Under the pieces are notes generated by a model. That model did not search any database and was not told the origin of the DNA. It saw only the letters and a list, made by a program, of their open reading frames with translations. From an uncultured Paracoccaceae bacterium (GTDB taxonomy: Bacteria; Pseudomonadota; Alphaproteobacteria; Rhodobacterales; Rhodobacteraceae), in NCBI GenBank assembly GCA_937864535.1, contig CALMJS010000017.1, forward strand, positions 186,001 to 250,000: a stretch of 64,000 bases of DNA. Direction: 5' to 3'. Below are positions 42,379-52,365 of this stretch, piece by piece. Positions within the stretch are counted from its first letter, which is position 1. Each line of letters opens with the position of its first letter. The position numbers and the translations under genes are program-made.

Positions 42379-44197
42379 ACCACCACACATCCGGTTGCCA
42401 GCCCGGCCAGTCGCCGAAAATCGGCACCGTTGTCGGGTAATGGAGGTTCTTGGAATGGGCGATCCGGCTGATATTCCATTGATAAATCGGAATCACATAG
42501 CGACCGGCGGTCAGAACCCGATCCAGTGCCTTAACCGCCGCGACAAAGTCGTCCTGCGAGGGCGAGGTCAACAGACGCCCGATCATTGCATCCACGGCGG
42601 GGGATTTGACGCCCATCAGATTGCGCCCCCCGGGGGTATCGGCACCTTCGGAGCCAAAGTAGGAATACTGTTCGTTCCCCGGCGAGAGCGACAGCCCACG
42701 GCGATAATAGGTCATGTCAAAGTCATAGGCGTCGGTCCGTTCTTTGAACTGCGCACTGTCGACGTTGGTGACATGGGCCATGATGCCCAGACGGGCCAGT
42801 GATTTGATATACATATCCGCGATCGACACCATTTCGCTGGCGCCGGTTTGCAGCAGGATTTCGAATTCAAACGCTTTGCCATCGGCGTTTTTCAACACTC
42901 CATCGGCGCCGACAGTCCAGCCCGCCTGTTCCAGAGAGGCCAGTGCTGCGCCGATCCCCGCGCGGTTGGTTTCCGACCCGTCCGACACCGGCAAGGCATA
43001 GCCCTCGATGGTGCCGACAGGCAGATCAGCCGCAAACGGTTCGAGGAATTCCAGAACCTTGCCCTGTGCGGGGCCAGCATCCATCGAGAGCGGCGAATTC
43101 GAGTAATACGAGGTGATCCGCGGCTGATTGCCGCCGGTCATTGCCTCGTTGATGAATTCAAAATTGAACGCGTACATCAGCGCATCGCGCACCCGGATGT
43201 CATCAAACGGCGCGCGGCGGCTGTTCATCACAAAACCCGTCATGCCCGAGGGCCGTTCGTGCGGCAGTTCCGCCTTGACCACATCACCCGATTGCACGGC
43301 GGCAAAGTCATACTGACTGGCCCAGCGGGCTTCGTTGAATTCACGGGTAAAGTTCGTCTCGCCGGTCTTGAACGCCTCAAAGGCCGGAGTTTCATCGCCA
43401 AAGAACTCGATCCGCAGCGTGTCCAGATTGGCCGTTCCCCGGCGGAAGGGCACATTGGCGCCCCAATAATCCGGATTGCGGGTGAACTCGACATAGCGGC
43501 CCATTTCATAATCCGAAACGGTATAGGGCGCAGAGGTCATCGGGATCATCCCGGGGGCGTCAGCCGCGAAATCCTTGCCGTCGAACTGCGACTTTTGCAG
43601 GATCGGCCGCATGCCCGCCAAGAGCGCGAGTTCCTGATCGACGACATTGAAGGTGATCTTGACCGACCGCTCGCCGGTGGCCTCGATGCTGGCGACCTTG
43701 GACCAGAACCCGCGATAGCGGCCATGCCCCACGGTGCCCAGGGTTTCATAGGACCAGATCACGTCTTCGACCGTGACGGGCGAGCCATCGGCGAATTTGG
43801 CATCCGCGTTGAGGGTGAATTCAACCCATTCGCGATTCGGCCCGAGCTCGACCGATTCGGCCAACAGACAGTAGAGAGAGAAGGGCTCGTCCAGCGAACG
43901 CCCCATCAGGCTCTCGCCGATGATATAGGACAATTGCCACGGAACGTTTCCGGTATCGACATAAGGATTGAGGCTGTCAAAGCTGCCAACCTCTGCGGTC
44001 ACCATCGCGCCGCCCTTGGGCGCATCGGCGTTGGCGTAGGGCAGGGATACAAAATCAGGGGCCAGAGCCGGTTCACCATACATAGCTATACCGCATGTCG
44101 GCTCTGCCAGAGCGGTCGTCGCGGCACAGATCGCCGCTAGGGCCAAGGCTGCGCCCCGTCTTTGGACCCGCGTTCGGGCCAGTGTCAAAGATGACAT
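42368..44197 (-). CDS. Family 5 extracellular solute-binding protein (peptide ABC transporter, YejA-like)
   Basis: Signal peptide; FADGSPVTVEDVIWSYETLG; GRYVEFTRNPDYWGANVPFRRGTANLDTLRIEFF. Confidence 0.9.
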   Translation of the reverse strand: MSSLTLARTRVQRRGAALALAAICAATTALAEPTCGIAMYGEPALAPDFVSLPYANADAPKGGAMVTAEVGSFDSLNPYVDTGNVPWQLSYIIGESLMGRSLDEPFSLYCLLAESVELGPNREWVEFTLNADAKFADGSPVTVEDVIWSYETLGTVGHGRYRGFWSKVASIEATGERSVKITFNVVDQELALLAGMRPILQKSQFDGKDFAADAPGMIPMTSAPYTVSDYEMGRYVEFTRNPDYWGANVPFRRGTANLDTLRIEFFGDETPAFEAFKTGETNFTREFNEARWASQYDFAAVQSGDVVKAELPHERPSGMTGFVMNSRRAPFDDIRVRDALMYAFNFEFINEAMTGGNQPRITSYYSNSPLSMDAGPAQGKVLEFLEPFAADLPVGTIEGYALPVSDGSETNRAGIGAALASLEQAGWTVGADGVLKNADGKAFEFEILLQTGASEMVSIADMYIKSLARLGIMAHVTNVDSAQFKERTDAYDFDMTYYRRGLSLSPGNEQYSYFGSEGADTPGGRNLMGVKSPAVDAMIGRLLTSPSQDDFVAAVKALDRVLTAGRYVIPIYQWNISRIAHSKNLHYPTTVPIFGDWPGWQPDVWWYEE

Positions 44198-44277
44198 TTC
44201 GTAAACAATCCCCTGTGATGCCTGTGTTGATTTTCGTCCAGCGTATCGGGGCTAGCGTTGCTTTTCAAACTTTTAGC

Positions 44278-44388
44278 TTGGCCAAAGCCATTCAAACGCT
44301 TATAAAGGGGGCACTGCTCGATAGGTTTCTTGCCTGTATGAAACCTGCCTCAATGACTTAACGCCGGCCTCGTGCCGGCGTTTTTTTA
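44278..44388 (+). ncRNA. Candidate small RNA or leader: promoter, hairpin, intrinsic terminator
   Basis: TTGGCC-N16-TTATAA promoter-like; stem AGGTTTC/GAAACCT; terminator ACGCCGGC-CTCGT-GCCGGCGT then TTTTTTT; no annotated plus-strand gene upstream. Confidence 0.5.
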
Positions 44389-44563
44389 TTGGCGCTTTGC
44401 GGGTTTTCCCGACCGGACGAGGAGCCCGTCCAGATCAGGGAATCGGTGTCACTGTCAATCGCGGTCCAATCACAAAGACACGATCCTGCGTTGCTATTTT
44501 CTGCGGGTGCAGCATTATTGGCCCCAAGCAGCCCACGGGCGCAGAGCAATGAAGGAAGTCAAG

Positions 44564-45337
44564 ATGACACTGTCAGGCAAAACCGCGGTTGTGACCGGTT
44601 CGAATTCGGGAATCGGTCTGGGTGTTGCGCGCGAATTGGCCCGCGCCGGGGCGAATGTGGTTCTCAACTCTTTCACCGATCGTCCCGAGGATCATCAACT
44701 GGCCGCGGATTTGGCCACAGAGTTCGGCGTCGGGGTCCGCTATATTCAGGCCGATCTGTCCAATGGCGATCAGGCGCGCGCGTTGATCGAAACTGCCGGT
44801 CGCTGCGATATCCTCGTGAATAATGCCGGTATCCAGCACGTCGCGCCGATTGACGAATTTCCGGTGGACAAATGGAACGCCATTATCGACATCAACCTGT
44901 CGTCTGCGTTCCACACGACGGCCGCGGCCCTGCCGATGATGCGTGCGGCGGGTTGGGGCAGGGTAGTGAACATCGCGTCGGCCCACGGTCTGACCGCCTC
45001 GCCCTATAAATCGGCCTATGTCGCGGCCAAACACGGGATCGTCGGCCTGACCAAGGTCACAGCCCTGGAAACCGCGCGCGAGCCGATCACCTGTAACGCA
45101 ATCTGTCCGGGCTATGTCGCCACGCCGCTGGTCGAGGCGCAGATCCCCGACACGATGAAGAAATACAACATGTCCCGTGAAGAGGTTGTGGAGAAGGTCC
45201 TGCTGGAACGCCAGCCGTCCAAACAGTTTGCGACGGTTGAACAATTGGGCGGCACCACCGTGTTCCTGTGTTCCTCGGCGGCGGACCAGATCACCGGAAC
45301 CACCATCAGCGTGGACGGCGGCTGGACCGCGCTCTGA
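44564..45337 (+). CDS. bdhA: 3-hydroxybutyrate dehydrogenase (SDR family)
   Basis: SGKTAVVTGSNSGIGLGVARELARAGANVVLNSF; NNAGIQHVAPIDEFPVDKWNAIIDINLSSAF; PYKSAYVAAKHG; start at 44564. Confidence 0.92.
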   Translation: MTLSGKTAVVTGSNSGIGLGVARELARAGANVVLNSFTDRPEDHQLAADLATEFGVGVRYIQADLSNGDQARALIETAGRCDILVNNAGIQHVAPIDEFPVDKWNAIIDINLSSAFHTTAAALPMMRAAGWGRVVNIASAHGLTASPYKSAYVAAKHGIVGLTKVTALETAREPITCNAICPGYVATPLVEAQIPDTMKKYNMSREEVVEKVLLERQPSKQFATVEQLGGTTVFLCSSAADQITGTTISVDGGWTAL

Positions 45338-45424
45338 CGCGCACCTTGTGACGAGGCAGCCTTTTGACGAGGCACCGGGCGAGCCGTTCGCCCCGCGCCA
45401 GCCTGTCAACGGAAGGACAGCCGG

Positions 45425-46459
45425 ATGGTCCACAGAATCAACCTGGCTCTACAAGGCGGCGGCGCGCATGGCGCCTTTACCTGGGGGGCGCTGGATCGCC
45501 TGCTCGAAGAAGAGGATGTCGAGGTCGCCAGCATTTCCGGCACCTCTGCCGGGGGGCTGAACGGCGCAGCGTTTAAGGCCGGGCTGGTCATGGGCGGGCG
45601 CGAGGGGGCCAAGGCGAGCCTCAACCGCGTATGGGGTAGCGTCGGCGCGATCACCCATCCGGGATTGTCACGCTGGATGGCCCCCTTTGCCCAAGCGACC
45701 GAACTCTATGCCCATGCGTTGACCTATTCGCCCGCGTATTTCTGGTTCGACAGCATGTCGCGGGCCTTTTCGCCCTACACGTTCGGAATGGTGGTTGCGA
45801 ACCCGCTGGAACGGATCATCGAGGATTTCGAGTGGGAGGCGGTGAAATCGGGCGAGGGGCCGGAACTGTTTGTCTCCGCGACCAACGTGCGCAGCGGCAA
45901 AATCCGCGTCTTTACCGGCGACGAGGTGACAACGCAGGCCATCCTTGCGTCGGCCTGTTTGCCCACGCTGTTTGAGGCGGTGGAAATCGACGATCCCAAA
46001 ACGGGCAGGCGTGAGGCATTCTGGGACGGCGGCTATACCGGTAACCCTGCCTTGTTTCCGTTATTCGCCAAACACTTGCCGGACGATATTGTCATCGTGA
46101 ACACCAATCCGCTCTACCGCGAAGCCGTGCCCCAAGACAGCCAGTCGATCCAGAACCGGATCAACGAAATCAGCTTTAACACCTCGCTGTTACGGGAATT
46201 GCGAGCGATCAGTTTTGTAAAACGGCTGATCGCTCAGGGGATGGTAGAGGACCGCGCGATGAAGGATGTGCTGGTCCATCTGGTCGAGGATGACGCGCTG
46301 ATGACCGAACTGTCGGTGGCGACGAAACTGATCGCGCTGCCGGTGATCCTGGACAAGCTCAAGCTGGCGGGCCGGGCGTCGATGGACAGGTTACTGGCCA
46401 ACCGCAAGGCCGATCTGGGTCGCCGTGGCAGCGTCGATCTGGAGGCGATGTTCGGGTGA
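45425..46459 (+). CDS. Patatin-like phospholipase family protein
   Basis: NLALQGGGAHGAFTWGALDRLLE...SISGTSAGGLNGAAF (GXSXG)...FWDGGYTGNPALFPL (DGG). Confidence 0.92.
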   Translation: MVHRINLALQGGGAHGAFTWGALDRLLEEEDVEVASISGTSAGGLNGAAFKAGLVMGGREGAKASLNRVWGSVGAITHPGLSRWMAPFAQATELYAHALTYSPAYFWFDSMSRAFSPYTFGMVVANPLERIIEDFEWEAVKSGEGPELFVSATNVRSGKIRVFTGDEVTTQAILASACLPTLFEAVEIDDPKTGRREAFWDGGYTGNPALFPLFAKHLPDDIVIVNTNPLYREAVPQDSQSIQNRINEISFNTSLLRELRAISFVKRLIAQGMVEDRAMKDVLVHLVEDDALMTELSVATKLIALPVILDKLKLAGRASMDRLLANRKADLGRRGSVDLEAMFG

Positions 46460-47218
46460 TCAGGACTTGGGCTTGGTCGGCAGACTGGCAGGATCGACCG
46501 CGGTCACCTTTTTGTCTTTGTCATTGGGATAAACGAGCCCGGCAGAGATGATCAGTTTAGCCGCATCTTCGACCGTCATATCGAGGTAGATCAGGTCGGA
46601 CTCCGGCGCAAACAGCAAAAATCCAGAGGTCGGGTTCGGAGTTGTCGGCAGAAAGACCGACAGGATTTTGCCTTCGGGCGGCACGCGGCGCGCGACCTCT
46701 CCCTTGGCCGGTGTCGAGACAAAGCCGATCGCCCAGAGTCCCTTACGCGGGTATTCGACGAGGCAGGCCTTGTCAAAACTGCTCTCGGTCTGGGCGAACA
46801 CCGTTTCGGCGATCTGTTTGGCCCCGTTATAGATAGAGCGAACGACGGGGGTGCGGTCGATCAGCCCCTCACCCCAAGACAGAAAACTGCGCCCGATCAG
46901 GCCTTTGGCAACCCAGCCGACCGAAATGGTCACGATCAGGAACAAGATAACGCCCAGACCGCGCACATTGACGTGGATGTAGTCGGGGCTAAGGGGGTTC
47001 ATATCGCCGAAATAGCGATTGATCAGCGCCTCCGGGTGATAAGACCCCGGCACCAAGGGCCAGACAAAGCCGTCAACCCAGCCGACCACGCTCCAGATCA
47101 GCCACGCGGTCAGGCCGATCGGAGCCACGACCACAAGCCCCGCCAAGAAGTTGTTGCGAAGCCCGCCAAAAATCGAATGGCGGCGTTTTGGCGGTTCGAG
47201 ATGCGTAAATTCGTTCAC
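46460..47218 (-). CDS. DUF502 domain-containing membrane protein
   Basis: LRNNFLAGLVVVAPIGLTAWLIWSVVGWVDGFVWPLVP...RTPVVRSIYNGAKQIAETVF. Confidence 0.88.
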   Translation of the reverse strand: MNEFTHLEPPKRRHSIFGGLRNNFLAGLVVVAPIGLTAWLIWSVVGWVDGFVWPLVPGSYHPEALINRYFGDMNPLSPDYIHVNVRGLGVILFLIVTISVGWVAKGLIGRSFLSWGEGLIDRTPVVRSIYNGAKQIAETVFAQTESSFDKACLVEYPRKGLWAIGFVSTPAKGEVARRVPPEGKILSVFLPTTPNPTSGFLLFAPESDLIYLDMTVEDAAKLIISAGLVYPNDKDKKVTAVDPASLPTKPKS

Positions 47219-47287
47219 GATGGGCCCGGTTTGACTTTGTACGTTCTACTTAGGGATTGGGACCCTGGCCCACAATTCCCCGAACCG

Positions 47288-48205
47288 CTATTTGGCTGAT
47301 TTATGTGACAGATTGTGCAGAGCGACCGCAATTTCCGACGCCAAACGCGCATTGTTCAGCACCAGTGCAATATTGGCGGTCAGGCTGCGGCCCTCGGTCA
47401 TCGCGAACATCCGGTCCAGCAGGAACGGGGTCACAGCCTTGGCGGCGATACCTTGCGCGTCGGCCTCTTTCAGGGCGGCCTCGATCACCGGGGTGATTTC
47501 CTCTGCCGCGATCTCGGCCTCGACGGGGATCGGGTTGCAGACCAATTGCCCGCCCGGCAGGTCCATCAGGCCGCGCATCTGGTGCGCCTTGGCGATGCTG
47601 TCGGCGCTATCCATCCGCAGCGGCGCCGGAATGCCCGACTGCCGCGACCAGAAGGCCGGGATTTCGTCCTGACCATAGGCAATCACCGGAACGCCCAGGG
47701 TTTCCAGCACTTCAAACGTCTTGGGCAGGTCCAGAATAGCCTTGGCCCCGGCGGCGACGACGGTCACGGCGGTTTGCGCCAACTCGTGCAGATCGGCCGA
47801 GACGTCAAAGGTGGTTTCCGCCCCGCGATGGACCCCGCCAATCCCGCCGGTGGCAAACACGCTGATCCCTGCCAGTTCCGCCGCAATCATCGTCGCGGCA
47901 ACGGTCGTCGCGCCGGTGCCACCGGTCGCGATGCAGGCCGCGATATCGGCGCGCGACAGCTTGGCCACGTTATGCGCCTGTCCAAGGCTATCGAGCTGCG
48001 CGGCGTCCAGCCCGATATGCAGCGTGCCGTCCAGCACAGCGATCGTCGCGGGAACAGCGCCATTGGCGCGGACCTCGGCCTCGACCAGACGGGCGGTTTC
48101 GACGTTCTGCGGGAACGGCATGCCGTGGGTGATGATCGTGCTTTCGAGTGCGACGAGCGGCTGACCGGATTTCATCGCCTCGGCGACTTCGATCGAAAAA
48201 GACAT
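47288..48205 (-). CDS. psuG: Pseudouridine-5'-phosphate glycosidase
   Basis: LVALESTIITHGMPFPQNVETA...GATTVAATMIAAELAGISVFATGGIGGVHRGAETTFD. Confidence 0.94.
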   Translation of the reverse strand: MSFSIEVAEAMKSGQPLVALESTIITHGMPFPQNVETARLVEAEVRANGAVPATIAVLDGTLHIGLDAAQLDSLGQAHNVAKLSRADIAACIATGGTGATTVAATMIAAELAGISVFATGGIGGVHRGAETTFDVSADLHELAQTAVTVVAAGAKAILDLPKTFEVLETLGVPVIAYGQDEIPAFWSRQSGIPAPLRMDSADSIAKAHQMRGLMDLPGGQLVCNPIPVEAEIAAEEITPVIEAALKEADAQGIAAKAVTPFLLDRMFAMTEGRSLTANIALVLNNARLASEIAVALHNLSHKSAK

Positions 48206-48210
48206 CGGGA

Positions 48211-49104
48211 TCATCTTGGAATTTCTCCTGAAACATAGGTCGCGGCTGCGTTCAACGCCCGCTGTAGCGCCGAAATCCGGTCCATGCCAGCGCGTTCCGA
48301 CGCGATATGCGCCGCCATAAAGGTATCGCCTGCGCCGGTCACGCGTGTGACCAGAACCGGTGGCGGAGTGAGGGTGATCACGTCTTCGGCTGTGGCCTCG
48401 CTGGCCGACCGTCCACCATCCGTCACCAGGACCCGGCGGCAGCCGCGGGCGATCAACGCCCGCGCACCCTCAGCCGAAGAGGCAAAGGTCGTTTGACACA
48501 GCAGACCGGCCTCTTCGAGGTTGACGTAGAGCGTCGCGGACGGATGGCCAACCAGTGCCAAGAGGCGGTCCGCCTTGCCGGGGCTGGCTGGCGCAACCCG
48601 AAGATCGGCCCGCGCGAACAGCGGCGATATCGCGATCCGGCGCAGCAAATCGACGGTCAGGTTGCCGTCGAGCGCAACCAGCCCGTCCCACGGCACATCG
48701 GCCGTCCCAAGTGCGCCATCCGACAGCGCCCGCAAAATCTTGTCATCTGACCGCTCCAGCGAATGGGCATCGGCGATGGCGGCGATGAGACCATTGGCCC
48801 CCTCGACAGCCATATATTTATCGGTGGGCAGATCGTCCGACCGATAAACGTGGTCGGTGACCATTCCCATCCGCCTCGCCTCGCCGATCAGCTCGTCGCC
48901 CTCGGCATCGCGGCCAATCGCGGTGAGCAGCGCGGGTGTCAGCCCAAATCGGGCGAGGGTCATCGCGATATTCATCGCAACGCCGCCCGGTAGCCGCGTG
49001 ATATGACCCGGAACATCCGAGCCGACCCGCATCACAACCGAAGAGCGCCCGATGATGTCCCACAGGACCGAGCCGATACAAAGAATGTCTGGACGTGTGT
49101 TCAT
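48211..49104 (-). CDS. psuK: PfkB-family sugar kinase, probable pseudouridine kinase
   Basis: [18 protein letters not shown]...[18 protein letters not shown]...[13 protein letters not shown]; adjacent to psuG. Confidence 0.82.
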   Translation of the reverse strand: MNTRPDILCIGSVLWDIIGRSSVVMRVGSDVPGHITRLPGGVAMNIAMTLARFGLTPALLTAIGRDAEGDELIGEARRMGMVTDHVYRSDDLPTDKYMAVEGANGLIAAIADAHSLERSDDKILRALSDGALGTADVPWDGLVALDGNLTVDLLRRIAISPLFARADLRVAPASPGKADRLLALVGHPSATLYVNLEEAGLLCQTTFASSAEGARALIARGCRRVLVTDGGRSASEATAEDVITLTPPPVLVTRVTGAGDTFMAAHIASERAGMDRISALQRALNAAATYVSGEIPR

Positions 49105-49213
49105 GGTGCTGTCATGCCCTGCCAAACGGTCCATCGCAAGCCGTTGTTGGGGTTCCCTTGCGTTCTGGACTTGCGTTCCTGTGAAACATCCAGTAAGCGG
49201 CCCCCACTTAAAC

Positions 49214-49270
49214 CCGCAGGCGAAGGCGGGCCCTATGGGGAGACATCCCATATGGTCCACCGGTTGGACA
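49214..49270 (+). promoter_or_regulatory. Structured rpsB 5' leader
   Basis: Three consecutive hairpins CCCGC/GCGGG, TATGGG/CCCATA, GTCCA/TGGAC. Confidence 0.45.
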
Positions 49271-49314
49271 ACAGTCTGATCCTTCGTCGAGGCCAAACCG
49301 GAAAGGATAAGGAC

Positions 49315-50082
49315 ATGGCTCTCCCCGAGTTCACCATGCGCCAGCTGCTGGAAGCAGGCGTACACTTTGGTCACCAGACCCAGCGCTGGAACCCCAAGAT
49401 GCAGAAATACATCTACGGTTCGCGCAATGGCATCCATATCATGGACCTCACCCAGACTGTTCCGATGCTGGATCAGGCTCTGGCCGCTGTTCGTGACACC
49501 GTTGCCCGTGGTGGCCGCATTCTGTTCGTCGGCACCAAGCGTCAGGCCCAGAAGCCGATCGCTGAGGCCGCTGAAAAGTGCGCACAGTACTACATGAACC
49601 ACCGCTGGCTGGGCGGCACTCTGACCAACTGGCAGACCGTGTCCCAGTCGATCCAGCGCCTCAAGAACATCGACGAAGCTGCTGAGCGCGGCTTTGACGG
49701 CCTGACCAAGAAAGAGCGTCTGAACGCCGAACGCGAACAGACCAAACTGCAGGCCTCGCTGGGCGGGATCCGCGAAATGGGCGGCGTGCCGGACATGCTG
49801 TTCATCATCGACGTGAACAAAGAAGACCTGGCCATCCAGGAAGCCAAGAAGCTGGGCATCCCGGTCGTCGCCATCGTCGACACCAACTGCTCGCCGGACG
49901 GCGTGGACTACGTGATCCCGGGCAACGACGACGCTGCTCGCGCGATTGCACTGTACACCGACCTGGTCGCTCGCGCTGCTCTGGACGGCATGACCACCCA
50001 GCTGCAAAAAGCTGGCGTTGATCTGGGCGCCTACGACCTGATGGCCGAAGAGGCTGTGGCTGCAGAAGCCGCTTCGGAATAA
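49315..50082 (+). CDS. rpsB: 30S ribosomal protein S2
   Basis: [48 protein letters not shown]. Confidence 0.97.
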   Translation: MALPEFTMRQLLEAGVHFGHQTQRWNPKMQKYIYGSRNGIHIMDLTQTVPMLDQALAAVRDTVARGGRILFVGTKRQAQKPIAEAAEKCAQYYMNHRWLGGTLTNWQTVSQSIQRLKNIDEAAERGFDGLTKKERLNAEREQTKLQASLGGIREMGGVPDMLFIIDVNKEDLAIQEAKKLGIPVVAIVDTNCSPDGVDYVIPGNDDAARAIALYTDLVARAALDGMTTQLQKAGVDLGAYDLMAEEAVAAEAASE

Positions 50083-50156
50083 TCCGAACCGTTTCGCAAA
50101 ACTCTTACCGGGCGCTGGTATTCCGCGCCCGGACACCCAATTTCAGGAGATGTGAC

Positions 50157-51032
50157 ATGGCTATCACCGCACAAATGGTGAAAGAACTGCGCGAATCGAC
50201 CGGCGCTGGCATGATGGACGCCAAGAAGGCGCTGACCGAAACCAACGGCGACATGGAAGCCGCTGTTGACTGGCTGCGCACCAAAGGTCTGGCCAAGGCT
50301 GCCAAGAAGTCCGGCCGTACCGCCGCTGAAGGTCTGGTTGCTGTCGCTGTGAACGGTGGCAAGGGTGTCGCTGTCGAAGTGAACTCGGAAACCGACTTTG
50401 TTGCCAAGAACGGCGAATTCCAGTCGATGGTCACCGCGATTGCCAACGCTGCTCTGACCGTTTCGGACGTTGAAGCGCTGAAGGCTGCTGACCTTAACGG
50501 CAAGTCCGTCGAGGCGACCCTGACTGACGCGATCGCCAAAATCGGCGAAAACATGACCCTGCGCCGGATGTCGGTGATCGAAGGCCAGAAAGTTGTGACC
50601 TACATCCACAACGCTGCTGCTGACGGCATGGGCAAGATCGGTGTTCTGGTTGCCATCAACGGCGACAACGAAGGCTTTGCCAAGCAGGTCGCGATGCATA
50701 TCGCCGCTGCCAACCCGGCCTCGCTGTCCGAAGCTGATCTGGACCCGGCTGTGGTCGAGAAGGAAAAGCAGATCCAGATGGATATCGCGCGCGAATCGGG
50801 CAAGCCCGAAGCCGTGATCGAAAAGATGATCGTTGGTCGTATGGCCAAGTTCGTTGCTGAATCGACCCTCCTGGGTCAGGCGTTCGTTGTGAACCCGGAT
50901 CTAACCGTTGCTGCCGCCGCCAAGGAAGCTGGCGTCGAAGTGACCGGCTTTATCCGTCTGGAAGTCGGCGAAGGCATCCAGAAAGAGTCCAGCGACTTTG
51001 CAGCCGAAGTCGCTGCGATGAACCAGAAATAA
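50157..51032 (+). CDS. tsf: Elongation factor Ts
   Basis: [52 protein letters not shown]. Confidence 0.97.
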   Translation: MAITAQMVKELRESTGAGMMDAKKALTETNGDMEAAVDWLRTKGLAKAAKKSGRTAAEGLVAVAVNGGKGVAVEVNSETDFVAKNGEFQSMVTAIANAALTVSDVEALKAADLNGKSVEATLTDAIAKIGENMTLRRMSVIEGQKVVTYIHNAAADGMGKIGVLVAINGDNEGFAKQVAMHIAAANPASLSEADLDPAVVEKEKQIQMDIARESGKPEAVIEKMIVGRMAKFVAESTLLGQAFVVNPDLTVAAAAKEAGVEVTGFIRLEVGEGIQKESSDFAAEVAAMNQK

Positions 51033-51055
51033 TCTGGTCCATAGGATTACCTCTG

Positions 51056-51086
51056 AAAAGGCCCGCCGTTTGGTGGGCCTTTTTGT
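51056..51086 (+). terminator. Intrinsic terminator of rpsB-tsf
   Basis: AAAAGGCCCGCC-GTTT-GGTGGGCCTTTTT. Confidence 0.8.
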
Positions 51087-51435
51087 TTCCGGGTGCCGGG
51101 ATCTGTGGGGCAGGGACTGCGGACATGAAAAGGGCGGCACAACGTCGGGAATACGCTGTGCCGCCCTGCAATCTGAGGATACGCCCGGGATGGGATGGGA
51201 CGTACCGCCAGTTCGTTGTCGATGTCCCGATGCAAACACCGGCGACACCAACGACCGGTTTCCCGGCCAAACCAGATCACCCGTAAATCAGTCGGGGTTG
51301 CTGATTTGTTTCTGTCCCAGGCCCAATAGCCACCACTCACGGACACTCACCTTTTGGCAAATGACGCGGCGTAACTAAAGTCAGGGAAACCAGACCTGAC
51401 CAGTCAGTCAAACCGCAGAGGCCCAGATTTCGTGG

Positions 51436-52218
51436 TTAGAGATCCAGAACAAACATCTGATTGTAGAATGCTGCCTTGAGAACCGCTTGCGCGGTGGTGT
51501 CCACGTCCAGAGCCTCGCGGGCGAGGCGCAGGTGTTTTTCGACAGTCGCGGCAGTGAGGCCCATCAGAAAGGCGATGTCCTGCGTTGTCTTGCCGTCGCC
51601 AACCCACTCCAGAACCTCGCGCTGGCGCTTGGTCAATTGCCGGGACCGATTATAGGGCAGGGTCATCAGTTTGAGGTAGACGACATTGTTGGCGACCGTG
51701 ATCTGGCGGCCGTGTTCAGCCCAAATCTGATCGACGTCGTGTTGTGACAGACCCGGCCGGGCCGTCAGGGCGACAGCGCCTTTGGTGCGCTGGGTATTCG
51801 AACGGAAGCTGATCGTGTAGCCGGCAGTGACGCCCATAGAGGCGTTGAATTCGGCCACACGCAATTCGGCCGGAGACAGCTTGTTCTGGGCGATCTGGGT
51901 TTCGATCCAGCTCCAGCTACAGGCGCCGACATTCTCATTGGCCCATCGCACCATCGGCGCATTGAAATACAGACCGTCGTCAATAAAGCTCTTGATATAA
52001 TCGTCGGTCTGGTTGGTCAGAACAACCCAATCCTGCGGATCACCCAATGAACTGCTGGTCCGGTAGCGCGTATAGCCGAAAATGATCCTGTCAAAGCCGT
52101 ACTGCGCCATTTGCACGGAATGCAGCGCCCATAAATCCTCGACCGAAGGCGAATTTGTGATCGAGTCGATGTAGTCGATAAAGTCAGGCACGCGCCACCG
52201 AGGTTCTTTTGCTCTCAA
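51436..52218 (-). CDS. LuxR-family regulator with autoinducer-binding-like N-terminus (TTG start candidate)
   Basis: C-terminal HTH LTKRQREVLEWVGDGKTTQDIAFLMGLTAATVEKHLRLAREAL; N-terminal YGFDRIIFGYTRY...YFNAPMVRWANENVGACSWSW; AGGTAG 5 nt upstream of TTG. Confidence 0.87.
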   Translation of the reverse strand: MRAKEPRWRVPDFIDYIDSITNSPSVEDLWALHSVQMAQYGFDRIIFGYTRYRTSSSLGDPQDWVVLTNQTDDYIKSFIDDGLYFNAPMVRWANENVGACSWSWIETQIAQNKLSPAELRVAEFNASMGVTAGYTISFRSNTQRTKGAVALTARPGLSQHDVDQIWAEHGRQITVANNVVYLKLMTLPYNRSRQLTKRQREVLEWVGDGKTTQDIAFLMGLTAATVEKHLRLAREALDVDTTAQAVLKAAFYNQMFVLDL

Positions 52219-52365
52219 TAATTCTACCTATTGGTAACATTTTTGACAAAAGTACAATAGCGCCTTTGGTGCATCTTTTATTAACATAATACTGATTATG
52301 CAATTAATGGAATTGCGGTGGTGCTCTATAGATAGACTTGCGGCGCCCCGCAGGACGCCGCTGAT

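Noticed and set aside
48211-50136. 641-aa minus-strand ORF covering psuK and all of rpsB
   Set aside because: The N-terminal half is antisense to rpsB; real psuK start is [11 protein letters not shown] at 49104
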